Shown piece after piece: positions 1-6,221 of a stretch of 7,467 bases of DNA. Source of the stretch: an uncultured Eubacteriales bacterium (GTDB lineage Bacteria > Bacillota > Clostridia > Peptostreptococcales > Anaerovoracaceae). Both the position numbers and the translations under genes were made by a program. Under the pieces are notes generated by a model, which was given only the letters and a program-made list of their open reading frames with translations, searched no databases and had not been told where the DNA came from. The stretch is from positions 1 to 7,467 of the forward strand of contig CADCOV010000221.1 in NCBI GenBank assembly GCA_902803185.1, given 5' to 3'. Within the stretch, counting starts at the first letter, position 1. The number at the start of each line of letters is the position of its first letter.

Positions 1-152
1 AATCAAAAAACGCAAAACCACACGTGTGGATCGGCAGATATTGAAGATCCACACTGCGCGGTGCGCCTGGCACGGTGTGAAAATCAAAAAACGCAAAACC
101 ACACGTGTGGATCGGCAGAAAATGAAGATCCACACTGTGCGGTGCGCCGGGC
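1..152. repeat. Two tandem copies of a 71-base intergenic repeat (81-base period)
   Basis: Copy 1 is at 1-71 and copy 2 at 82-152. They differ at only four positions (39, 41, 57 and 68 of copy 1) and are separated by ten unrelated bases. Each copy begins AATCAAAAAACGCAAAACC, then has the perfect 12-base palindrome CCACACGTGTGG (18-29 and 99-110). Each also holds a perfect 9-base inverted repeat, GTGTGGATC with GATCCACAC (24-32 with 46-54; 105-113 with 127-135), so two alternative hairpins compete for the same GTGTGG arm. The first copy starts at the window edge, so more copies may lie upstream. Because 81 is a multiple of three, one plus-strand frame (26-229) stays open through both copies, but it has no ribosome binding site and runs into the operon promoter, so I treat it as non-coding. 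The family is not one I can name. Confidence 0.85.
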
Positions 153-209
153 GGCTGCACCGCGCCGGAGCAGCGCACTTTGTGAAAGAAGTATTTATCG
201 CTTTACCAG

Positions 210-238
210 TTGACAGCGGAGCCGTGTAGAACTATACT
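210..238 (+). promoter_or_regulatory. Sigma-A-type promoter of the citrate synthase operon
   Basis: A perfect -35 box TTGACA (210-215) is followed after exactly 17 bases by TATACT (233-238), one base from the consensus TATAAT. Transcription would start near 245, about 75 bases before the first start codon at 321. The -10 box lies within the left arm of the palindrome at 233-252, so a protein bound there would block RNA polymerase. This promoter also shows that any reading-frame start at 210 for the downstream gene is wrong. Confidence 0.8.
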
Positions 239-252
239 TGTATACAAGCATA
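233..252. promoter_or_regulatory. Probable GntR/FCD operator over the -10 box
   Basis: This 20-base inverted repeat has a perfect 12-base core CTTGTATACAAG (237-248), flanked by TAT and ATA arms, with a single mismatched pair (236/249). A GTATAC-centred palindrome of the TTGTATACAA type is what FadR-subfamily (FCD) GntR repressors commonly bind, and the second gene of the downstream operon encodes such a protein. The site overlaps the -10 box and the expected transcription start, a classic repressor position. The link to this particular regulator is an inference. Confidence 0.72.
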
Positions 253-282
253 CGAAGACTCCGAAATGGCGGGATCTTCGTA
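251..282 (+). other. Leader hairpin at the 5' end of the operon mRNA
   Basis: TACGAAGA (251-258) pairs perfectly with TCTTCGTA (275-282), giving an 8-base-pair stem around a 16-base loop. The predicted transcription start is near 245, so the hairpin would sit almost at the mRNA 5' end. No T-run follows, so it does not look like a terminator or attenuator. A role in 5' end stability is possible but unproven. Confidence 0.45.
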
Positions 283-320
283 CCGGAAAACACAGGACGA
301 TGACATCAGGAGGAGACCAG

Positions 321-1688
321 ATGCTGGAGATTTCCAAGAAGACCAATTTGCTGGAACAGGCGAGCTACAAGTACTCTCTGCAGGACATCCCGGAGCCGAA
401 CCTGTACCGTGACGTATACGACTACGACGAGGTCCCGAAGGTGGCCTTCAACCACCGACGGGTACCGATGAACATGCCGGAGGACATCTGGATCACCGAC
501 ACGTCCTTTAGGGACGGCCAGCAGTCCATGGCCCCATATACCGTGAAGCAGATCGTTGACCTTTATAAGCTGCTGGCGAAGCTGGGCGGCCCGTACGGCC
601 TGATCCGCCAGTCCGAGTTCTTTGTCTACTCGAAGAAGGACAGGGAGGCGGTGGAGCAGTGCATGGACCTGGGGCTGCCGTTCCCGGAGATCACCACCTG
701 GATTCGGGCCACCGAGCAGGATTTCAAGCTGGTGAAGGACATGGGGATCCGGGAGACCGGCATCCTGGTATCCTGCAGCGACTACCACATCTTCCACAAG
801 ATGAAGATGACCAGGCGGCAGGCGGTGGACTATTACCTGGCGACGATCCGCAAGGCCTTTGATGCGGGGATCGTGCCGCGGTGCCACCTGGAGGACATCA
901 CGAGAGCGGACTTTTACGGCTTTGTCGTCCCGTTCGTCAACGAGATCATGAAGCTGTCGGAGGAGGCGGGGGTGCCGGTCAAGATCCGGGCCTGCGACAC
1001 CATGGGTTACGGCGTGCCGTTCACGGAGGTGGCGCTGCCGAGGAGCGTGTCGGGCATCATCTACGGCCTGCAGCACTACTCCGGCGTGCCGAGCGAGATG
1101 CTGGAGTGGCACGGCCACAACGACTTCCACATGGCGGTGGCCAACGCTTCCACGGCCTGGCTCTACGGCGCCAGCGCGGTGAACTGTTCGCTTCTGGGCA
1201 TCGGCGAGCGCACCGGCAACATCCCGCTGGAGTCCATGGTCTTCCAGTACGCGGCGCTCAGGGGCTCCCTGGACGGCATGGATTCTACGGTGATCACCGA
1301 GATCGGCCGTTACTTCCGGGAGGAGATGGGCTACGACATCCCGCCGATGACCCCGTTCGTCGGCGAGAACTTCAACGTCACCCGGGCCGGCATCCACGCG
1401 GACGGCCTGATGAAGGACGAGGAGATCTACAACATCTTCAACACCCGCAAGATCCTGAACCGGGCGCCGGGGGTCACGGTCAGCAAAACCAGCGGCCTGG
1501 CGGGCATTGCTTACTGGATCAACGAGCATTTCGACCTGATCGGGTCTCAGCAGTACACCAAGGACGACCCGCTGGTCCTGCAGCTGAAGGAATGGGTGGA
1601 CGAGATGTACGCGGACAACCGGACCACCAGCATCTCCAACGCGGAGATGTGTGAGAAGATCGAGGAATTGGGAGGATTGAGAAGATGA
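321..1688 (+). CDS. Re-citrate synthase-like enzyme (isopropylmalate/homocitrate synthase family)
   Basis: This 455-residue protein is predicted to condense acetyl-CoA with oxaloacetate to citrate in the cytoplasm, the first step of the oxidative TCA branch. It belongs to the metal-dependent DRE-TIM (HMGL-like) family. Visible motifs are D60-T-S-F-R-D-G-Q-Q (60-68; catalytic Arg and metal-binding Asp), the HxH pair in EWHGHNDFH (H264, H266), GIGERTGN (293-300), and HADG (359-362). The Re assignment rests on family resemblance, a length close to the roughly 450 residues of the Clostridium kluyveri type enzyme, and the aconitase and isocitrate dehydrogenase in the same operon; no Si-type citrate synthase is present. 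Isopropylmalate, citramalate or homocitrate synthase are alternatives, but no leucine or lysine genes are nearby. The ATG at 321 is chosen because AGGAGG (308-313) sits 7 bases upstream and the promoter lies at 210-238. The stop overlaps the next gene by 4 bases (ATGA). Confidence 0.85.
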   Translation: MLEISKKTNLLEQASYKYSLQDIPEPNLYRDVYDYDEVPKVAFNHRRVPMNMPEDIWITDTSFRDGQQSMAPYTVKQIVDLYKLLAKLGGPYGLIRQSEFFVYSKKDREAVEQCMDLGLPFPEITTWIRATEQDFKLVKDMGIRETGILVSCSDYHIFHKMKMTRRQAVDYYLATIRKAFDAGIVPRCHLEDITRADFYGFVVPFVNEIMKLSEEAGVPVKIRACDTMGYGVPFTEVALPRSVSGIIYGLQHYSGVPSEMLEWHGHNDFHMAVANASTAWLYGASAVNCSLLGIGERTGNIPLESMVFQYAALRGSLDGMDSTVITEIGRYFREEMGYDIPPMTPFVGENFNVTRAGIHADGLMKDEEIYNIFNTRKILNRAPGVTVSKTSGLAGIAYWINEHFDLIGSQQYTKDDPLVLQLKEWVDEMYADNRTTSISNAEMCEKIEELGGLRR

Positions 1689-2320
1689 TCGAGTACAAGA
1701 GCTATTCTCTGGCGAACCAGGTGTTCGAGCGGATCGCGGACAACATCATCGACGGCACCTACGCCATCGGTGAGGTGATCAGCGAGACCAGGCTCTCCCA
1801 GGAGCTGGGCGTCAGCCGGACGCCGATCCGGGAGGCTTTGACAAAGCTGGCCGGGGACGGCCTGGTGAAGGAATCGCCGAACGGCACGGTGGTCCTTGGG
1901 ATCACCGACAAGGACGTGGAGGACTTCTTTGAGGTCAAGCGCCGGATCGAGATCCTGGCGACCCGTTGGGCGGCGGCCAACATCTCCGACGAGGACATCG
2001 AGCGGCTCCGGGACGTGCTGGAGCAGCAGGAGTTCTTCGCCCAGAAGGGCGCCATCGACAAGGTCAGGGACCTGGACACGGAGTTCCACGACATCATCTA
2101 CGAAGCCAGCGGCAGCCGGGTTTTGTTCGACATCCTGTCGCCGCTGCACCGCAAGATCGCCAAATACCGCAGGAAATCGCTCTCCAAGCCGAACCGGGTC
2201 ATGGACTCCGTGGCGGAGCACCGGGGCATCTTCGAGGCGATCGCCGCCCACAATACCGACAAGGTGGATTCTCTCATGATGATCCACATCGAACACGCCT
2301 ATAAGGGCATGATGAGCTGA
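1685..2320 (+). CDS. GntR-family transcriptional regulator, FadR/FCD subfamily
   Basis: This 211-residue protein is a predicted DNA-binding repressor whose effector domain probably senses a small carboxylate. The N-terminal winged helix spans about residues 5-73, with the helix-turn-helix around LSQELGVSRTPIREAL (37-52). The all-helical FCD domain covers about 76-208. It carries a plausible metal and ligand site: D131 and H135 (DTEFH), H179 (EHRGIFEAI), and H201 (MMIHIEH). The ATG overlaps the stop of the citrate synthase gene as ATGA, and GGGAGG (1670-1675) provides the ribosome binding site, so the two are probably translationally coupled. Lying inside the operon, it very likely controls the promoter at 210-238 through the palindrome at 233-252. 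Citrate, isocitrate or 2-oxoglutarate are reasonable candidate ligands, but the ligand cannot be read from the sequence. Confidence 0.9.
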   Translation: MIEYKSYSLANQVFERIADNIIDGTYAIGEVISETRLSQELGVSRTPIREALTKLAGDGLVKESPNGTVVLGITDKDVEDFFEVKRRIEILATRWAAANISDEDIERLRDVLEQQEFFAQKGAIDKVRDLDTEFHDIIYEASGSRVLFDILSPLHRKIAKYRRKSLSKPNRVMDSVAEHRGIFEAIAAHNTDKVDSLMMIHIEHAYKGMMS

Positions 2321-2345
2321 CATAGAAAGGAACAGGCATACAAGG

Positions 2346-4274
2346 ATGGGACTCACGATCGCGCAGAAGATCATCAAAGCACACATGGCAGAGGGCTCCA
2401 TGGAGCCGGGGCAGGAGGTGGGCCTCAGGATCGACCAGACCCTGACCCAGGACGCCACCGGGACCATGGCCTACCTCGAATTCGAGACCATGGGGATCCC
2501 CCGGGTCAGGACGGAGCTTTCCGTCGCATATATCGACCACAACACCCTGCAGTCCGGTTTCATGAACGCGGATGACCACCGGTTCATCCAGTCCATGGCG
2601 AAGAAGTACGGCCTCCGGTTCTCCAGGCCGGGCAACGGCATCTGCCACCAGGTCCACCTGGAGCGGTTCGGGAAGCCGGGCAAGACTTTGATCGGCTCCG
2701 ACAGCCACACCCCGACGGGCGGCGGCATCGGCATGCTGGCCATGGGGGCGGGTGGCCTGGACGTGGCGGTGGCCATGGGGGGCGGCGCCTACTACATCAC
2801 CATGCCGAAGATGTATAAGGTCAACCTGACCGGGCACTTAAGGCCCTTCGTCACGGCGAAGGACATCTCCCTGGAGATCCTGAGGATCCTCTCCGTCAAG
2901 GGCGGCGTGGGCGCTGTCATCGAGTGGGGCGGCCCGGGGATCAAAGACCTCTCCGTGCCGGAGCGGGCCACCATCACCAATATGGGGACGGAGCTGGGGG
3001 CGACCACCTCCATCTTCCCGTCCGACGAGGTCACCCGCGCCTTCCTGGAGGCAGAAGGAAGAGGAGAGGACTACGTGCCCCTCGAGAGCGACCCGGATGC
3101 TGTTTACGATAAAATTATTGACATCAATCTTTCTGAACTCAATGCGAAGATCGCCTGTCCGCACAGCCCGGACGCGGTGGTGGACGTGGCGGAGGTGGCC
3201 GGAACGAAGGTGGACCAGGTCTGCATCGGCTCCTGCACCAACTCCTCCCTCTACGACATGCTGAAGGTGGCGGCGCTCCTCAAGGGGAAGACCATCTCCC
3301 CGGATGTGAGCCTCTCCATCTCGCCGGGTTCCAGGCAGGTCCTCACCATGCTGGCGGACTCAGGCGCGCTTTCCGACATCCTGGCCAGCGGCGCGAGGGT
3401 GCTGGAATGCGCCTGCGGCCCGTGCATCGGCATGGGCTTTTCCCCGAACTCCGGCGGCGTGTCCTTACGGACCTTCAACCGGAACTTCGAAGGCCGCAGC
3501 GGCACCAGGGACGGCAAGGTCTACCTGGTATCCCCGGAGACCGCGGTGGCGGCGGCGCTCACCGGCGTCATCACCGATCCGGAAGAATTGGGCGAGATGC
3601 CGCATGTCACGATGCCGGCCTCCTTCAAGGTGGACGACAGCGCGGTGCTCCTGCCGGCGTCCCCGGAAGAGGCGGAGCGCGTGGAGATCCTGAGGGGCCC
3701 GAACATCAAGGAGTTCCCGTCCGGCGAGCCGGTGGCCGACCGCTTTGCCGCGGATCTCACCCTCAAGGTGGGGGACAACATCACCACCGACCACATCATG
3801 CCGGCGGGCAGCAAGATCCTGCCGTACCGGTCCAATATCCCGCACATGGCCCAGTTCTGCTTTGAGGTCTGCGACCCGTCCTTCCCGGAGCGGGCGAAGG
3901 CGGCGGGCCGCAGCATCATCGTGGGCGGCGAGAACTACGGCCAGGGTTCCTCCAGGGAACACGCGGCGCTGGTGCCGCTGTACTTGGGCGTCCGGGTGGT
4001 GATCGCGAAGAGCTTTGCCCGGATCCACGCGGCGAACCTGATCAATGCGGGGATCGTGCCGCTGACCTTCCTGGACCCGGCGGACTACGACAGGCTCGAG
4101 CAGGGGGACAGGCTGTCCTTCACGGGGCTTCGCACCGGACTCGAGACCGGCGCCTTCGTCCTGACCGACGAGACAAAGGGAATTTTGATCCCGCTGGCCG
4201 GCGCCTTCACGGAGCGGCAGCGGAAGATCCTGGAGGCGGGGGGCCTCCTTCAGTATGTGGCAAAAGGAGAATGA
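2346..4274 (+). CDS. acn: Aconitate hydratase, compact (Aquifex-type) form
   Basis: This 642-residue cytoplasmic [4Fe-4S] enzyme is predicted to interconvert citrate and isocitrate. The three cluster ligands are visible: C297 in CIGSCTNSS, and C357 and C360 in CACGPCIGMG. SDSHT (118-122) is the substrate-binding signature of the catalytic domain. The C-terminal swivel domain begins near residue 465 with TDHIMPAGSK (481-490) and GGENYGQGSSREHAA (527-541). At about 640 residues it is far shorter than the roughly 900-residue AcnA/citB type and matches the compact aconitase resembling LeuC fused to LeuD. Homoaconitase is a formal alternative, but the citrate synthase and isocitrate dehydrogenase neighbours favour aconitase. 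It starts 25 bases after the regulator. Its ribosome binding site is weak: AAAGGAA (2326-2332) lies 13 bases from the ATG. The codons for residues about 253-268 (3100-3143) are unusually A+T-rich compared with the rest of the gene. Confidence 0.93.
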   Translation: MGLTIAQKIIKAHMAEGSMEPGQEVGLRIDQTLTQDATGTMAYLEFETMGIPRVRTELSVAYIDHNTLQSGFMNADDHRFIQSMAKKYGLRFSRPGNGICHQVHLERFGKPGKTLIGSDSHTPTGGGIGMLAMGAGGLDVAVAMGGGAYYITMPKMYKVNLTGHLRPFVTAKDISLEILRILSVKGGVGAVIEWGGPGIKDLSVPERATITNMGTELGATTSIFPSDEVTRAFLEAEGRGEDYVPLESDPDAVYDKIIDINLSELNAKIACPHSPDAVVDVAEVAGTKVDQVCIGSCTNSSLYDMLKVAALLKGKTISPDVSLSISPGSRQVLTMLADSGALSDILASGARVLECACGPCIGMGFSPNSGGVSLRTFNRNFEGRSGTRDGKVYLVSPETAVAAALTGVITDPEELGEMPHVTMPASFKVDDSAVLLPASPEEAERVEILRGPNIKEFPSGEPVADRFAADLTLKVGDNITTDHIMPAGSKILPYRSNIPHMAQFCFEVCDPSFPERAKAAGRSIIVGGENYGQGSSREHAALVPLYLGVRVVIAKSFARIHAANLINAGIVPLTFLDPADYDRLEQGDRLSFTGLRTGLETGAFVLTDETKGILIPLAGAFTERQRKILEAGGLLQYVAKGE

Positions 4275-4277
4275 CCG

Positions 4278-5429
4278 ATGAACGAGACCGACAAGAGATA
4301 TATCGAAGAAGCGGCGGCGCATTTCAAAGCGCTCCTGACGGAGCAGCTTAAGCGCCAGCGGAAGATGGCGGCGGAGGCGGAGGGCCCGCGGGACTTTGCC
4401 TCCATGGAGAAGATCGTCGTGGGCATCTGCCCGGGGGACGGCATCGGCCCTAAGATCATGGACCAGTCCCTGGGCGTGCTGAAGGTTTTGCTCGAGGAGG
4501 AGCTGGCGTCGGGGCGGATCGAGCTCCGCTGGATCGACGGGCTCACCATCGAGAACCGTCTGGCCTGCGGCAAAGCCGTGCCGGAGGACGTCCTCGCGGA
4601 GATCAAAGCCTGCGACGTCCTGCTGAAGGGCCCGACCACGACCCCGAAGGGCGGCACCATGGAGAGCGCCAACGTCACCCTGCGCCGGGAGCTCGACCTC
4701 TACGCCAACGTGCGGCCGGTCCGGGTGCCTGAGGAGGGCATCGACTGGATCTTCTTCCGGGAGAACACGGAAGGAGAATACGCGCTGGGGAGCCGGGGCA
4801 TCGAGGTGCCGGGCGAGCTCGCCATGGACTTCAAGGTGACCACGGACGCGGGGACCCGCAGGATCTGCCGGGCGGCCTTCGAGCACGCCAAAGCGAACGG
4901 CAAGACCCTGGTGGCCTGCGTCACGAAGGCGAACATCATGAAGAAGACCGACGGGAACTTCTCCCGGATCTGCCACGAGGTCGCGGCGGACTATCCGGGC
5001 ATCGAGGTCGAGGACTACTACATCGACATCATGACCGCCAAGCTGGTGAACAAAACCGCCCGCAGCCGGTTCCAGGTCTTCGTCCTGCCGAACCTCTACG
5101 GGGATATCATCACCGATGAGGCTGCGGAGATCCAGGGCGGCGTCGGCACCGCCGGCAGCGCCAACCTGGGAGACCGCTACGCCATGTTCGAAGCCATCCA
5201 CGGCTCCGCGCCGCGGATGATGGAGGAGGGCAGAGGGGATTATTCCAACCCGGCCAGCATCCTGAAGGCGGCCTCCATGATGCTCTCCCACATCGGGCTC
5301 ACGGAGAAGGCGGATCGTCTGGCGGATGCCCTCGAGGCCTGCGCGGCGGAGAAGAAGGTGGTCATCACCGGCCATCCGGACGGCGCCACCGGCTACGAAT
5401 TCGCGGAGTACGTGGTGAGCAAGCTTTGA
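4278..5429 (+). CDS. icd: Isocitrate dehydrogenase (isocitrate/isopropylmalate dehydrogenase family)
   Basis: This 383-residue enzyme is predicted to oxidise and decarboxylate isocitrate to 2-oxoglutarate. It has the family GDGIGP motif (53-58), the substrate-binding stretch ESANVTLRRELDLYANVRP (129-147; S130, N132, R136, R146), RENTEGEY (161-168), the catalytic Lys in TKANIMK (K217), and the Mg-binding aspartates in NLYGDIITDEAA (D276, D280). The nucleotide motif HGSAP (308-312) is followed by R313-M314, matching neither the Lys-Tyr of NADP enzymes nor the Asp-Ile typical of NAD enzymes, so the cofactor is uncertain. A charged, probably helical extension of about 40 residues precedes the core. 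I keep the ATG at 4278 because AAGGAG (4264-4269) lies 8 bases upstream and the gap to aconitase is only 3 bases. Isopropylmalate or homoisocitrate dehydrogenase is less likely given the operon. Confidence 0.88.
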   Translation: MNETDKRYIEEAAAHFKALLTEQLKRQRKMAAEAEGPRDFASMEKIVVGICPGDGIGPKIMDQSLGVLKVLLEEELASGRIELRWIDGLTIENRLACGKAVPEDVLAEIKACDVLLKGPTTTPKGGTMESANVTLRRELDLYANVRPVRVPEEGIDWIFFRENTEGEYALGSRGIEVPGELAMDFKVTTDAGTRRICRAAFEHAKANGKTLVACVTKANIMKKTDGNFSRICHEVAADYPGIEVEDYYIDIMTAKLVNKTARSRFQVFVLPNLYGDIITDEAAEIQGGVGTAGSANLGDRYAMFEAIHGSAPRMMEEGRGDYSNPASILKAASMMLSHIGLTEKADRLADALEACAAEKKVVITGHPDGATGYEFAEYVVSKL

Positions 5430-5438
5430 TCGAAACAA

Positions 5439-5470
5439 AAGACTCCCTGTCCGGGCGGGCAGGGAGTTTT
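5439..5470. terminator. Bidirectional hairpin terminator between convergent genes
   Basis: ACTCCCTGTCC (5442-5452) pairs with GGGCAGGGAGT (5457-5467), an 11-pair stem including one G-U, around a GGGC tetraloop. On the plus strand TTTT follows, ending the citrate synthase operon 12 bases after its last stop. On the minus strand the complement of the upstream A-rich run gives a T-rich tail, so it can also stop the Crp/Fnr gene, whose stop codon is at 5476-5478. Confidence 0.85.
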
Positions 5471-5475
5471 GCTGT

Positions 5476-6123
5476 CTAGAGGATGGTGAAGCGGTTCAGA
5501 TGGCAGTCGATCAGCCCGTCCTTTTTCATCTTTCCCAGTTCCTTGGACAGGGCCGTGCGGTCCACGTTCAGGTAGTCCGCCAGCTGCTGCCGGTCGAAGG
5601 GGACAGTGAAGGAGCGGGTGCTGGTCCTGAGCGCCATGGTGTCCAGGTAGGCCATGAGCCGGCCGCGGATCGTCTTCGGCGCGGTGTGGAAGGCCCGGCC
5701 GGAAAGGGTCAGGTTCTTGCGGGCGGAGATGCGAAGGAGGTTGCGGACGATTTTGCTCTGCCAGCCGCCATGCTCTTCGTCCAGCGCGCGACCGATGGTG
5801 AGGAGCAGGATGCGGCTGTCCTCGTTGGCTCTGACATCGACCAGGAGGGGCTCGTCTCCCAGCAGGGCGTAGACCTCGGCGAAGAAGTCACCGGTCTCTG
5901 CCAGCTCCAGGATCGTGCGGTTCCCCCAGGGGTCGTTGCTCTCTATGGTGACGCTGCCGGAGAGGACGATGCCCATCTGCCGGGTGGTGCTGCCGGCGTG
6001 AAGGACCGTCTCGCCCCGGCGATAGGCTCTCTCTCCTGCGCCGAGGGCGGCGAGGGCAGCTGTGAGCTCCGCCTCGGACAGGCCCCGGAAGAGGATGCTG
6101 CGCGCGATGGCTTCGTGGATCAA
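5476..6123 (-). CDS. Crp/Fnr-family transcriptional regulator
   Basis: This 215-residue protein is a predicted dimeric DNA-binding regulator. An N-terminal cyclic-nucleotide-binding-type beta-barrel spans about residues 10-115 and a dimerisation helix about 118-145. A C-terminal winged helix follows, with the helix-turn-helix near DRQQLADYLNVDRTALSKEL (177-196). It lacks the Arg-Ser cAMP-binding signature after GDFFAEV (78-84). Its only cysteine is C207, near the C-terminus, so it cannot carry an FNR-type [4Fe-4S] cluster by itself; the signal it senses is unknown. Translation starts at TTG (6123-6121), set by GGAGG (6136-6132, minus strand) with an 8-base spacer; the ATG at 6130-6128 is in another frame and too close to that site. 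It is divergent from the iron-sulfur protein gene and shares an 18-base palindrome with it, so it probably controls that gene and itself. In many Clostridia a similar pair lies next to a hybrid-cluster protein gene, which is absent here. Confidence 0.88.
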   Translation of the reverse strand: MIHEAIARSILFRGLSEAELTAALAALGAGERAYRRGETVLHAGSTTRQMGIVLSGSVTIESNDPWGNRTILELAETGDFFAEVYALLGDEPLLVDVRANEDSRILLLTIGRALDEEHGGWQSKIVRNLLRISARKNLTLSGRAFHTAPKTIRGRLMAYLDTMALRTSTRSFTVPFDRQQLADYLNVDRTALSKELGKMKKDGLIDCHLNRFTIL

Positions 6124-6148
6124 AAAACATTCCTCCTTTTTCCTTAAA

Positions 6149-6166
6149 ATGTGGTCATGACCACAT
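6149..6166. promoter_or_regulatory. Probable Crp/Fnr-type operator (perfect 18-base palindrome)
   Basis: ATGTGGTCATGACCACAT is perfectly symmetrical around 6157/6158 and resembles the TGTG/CACA half-site layout used by Crp/Fnr proteins. It lies between the divergent Crp/Fnr and iron-sulfur protein genes. For the plus-strand gene it falls where the -35 box would be, or at about -41.5 if the start is near 6199, an activator position. For the minus-strand gene it falls just downstream of the predicted start, a repressor position. Both roles are inferred. Confidence 0.75.
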
Positions 6167-6179
6167 ACTATCTTTTAGG

Positions 6180-6208
6180 ATTATAGTATGCTTACGTCAG
6201 AAAGACAA
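6180..6208 (-). promoter_or_regulatory. Promoter of the Crp/Fnr regulator gene
   Basis: Reading the minus strand, TTGTCT (6208-6203) is followed after 17 bases by a perfect TATAAT (6185-6180). Transcription would start near 6173, about 50 bases before the TTG start codon, with the palindrome at 6149-6166 inside the early transcribed region. It overlaps the promoter of the divergent gene, so the two could compete for polymerase. Confidence 0.6.
6182..6192 (+). promoter_or_regulatory. -10 region of the iron-sulfur protein gene
   Basis: Two overlapping -10 candidates are TATAGT (6182-6187) and TATGCT (6187-6192). Neither has a good -35 box; the best matches fall inside the palindrome at 6149-6166. 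A weak -35 region covered by an operator suggests activator-dependent transcription. With the second candidate the start would be near 6199 and the palindrome centre at about -41.5, the usual class II activator spacing. Confidence 0.45.
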
Positions 6209-6221
6209 GGAGGACACGAAC

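Noticed and set aside
142..180. G+C-rich inverted repeat (GTGCGC...GCGCAC) followed by TTTGTG, as a terminator of an upstream gene
   Set aside because: The stem is interrupted, the T-run is very short, and no upstream gene is visible in the window.
26..229. Open frame of 67 codons over the left-edge repeats
   Set aside because: It is open because the 81-base period is a multiple of three, has no ribosome binding site, and overlaps the -35 box of the operon promoter.
210..320. N-terminal extension of the citrate synthase frame beginning at 210
   Set aside because: The frame is open, but this stretch contains the promoter and operator, and the ATG at 321 has a strong ribosome binding site and fits the family length.
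306..1529. Long minus-strand open frame opposite the citrate synthase gene (407 codons)
   Set aside because: It is an antisense shadow of a G+C-rich gene; the product is low-complexity His/Arg/Val/Asp-rich and matches no family.
3465..5438. Long minus-strand open frame opposite aconitase and isocitrate dehydrogenase (657 codons)
   Set aside because: It spans two well-supported plus-strand genes and has shadow-like composition with no recognisable motif.
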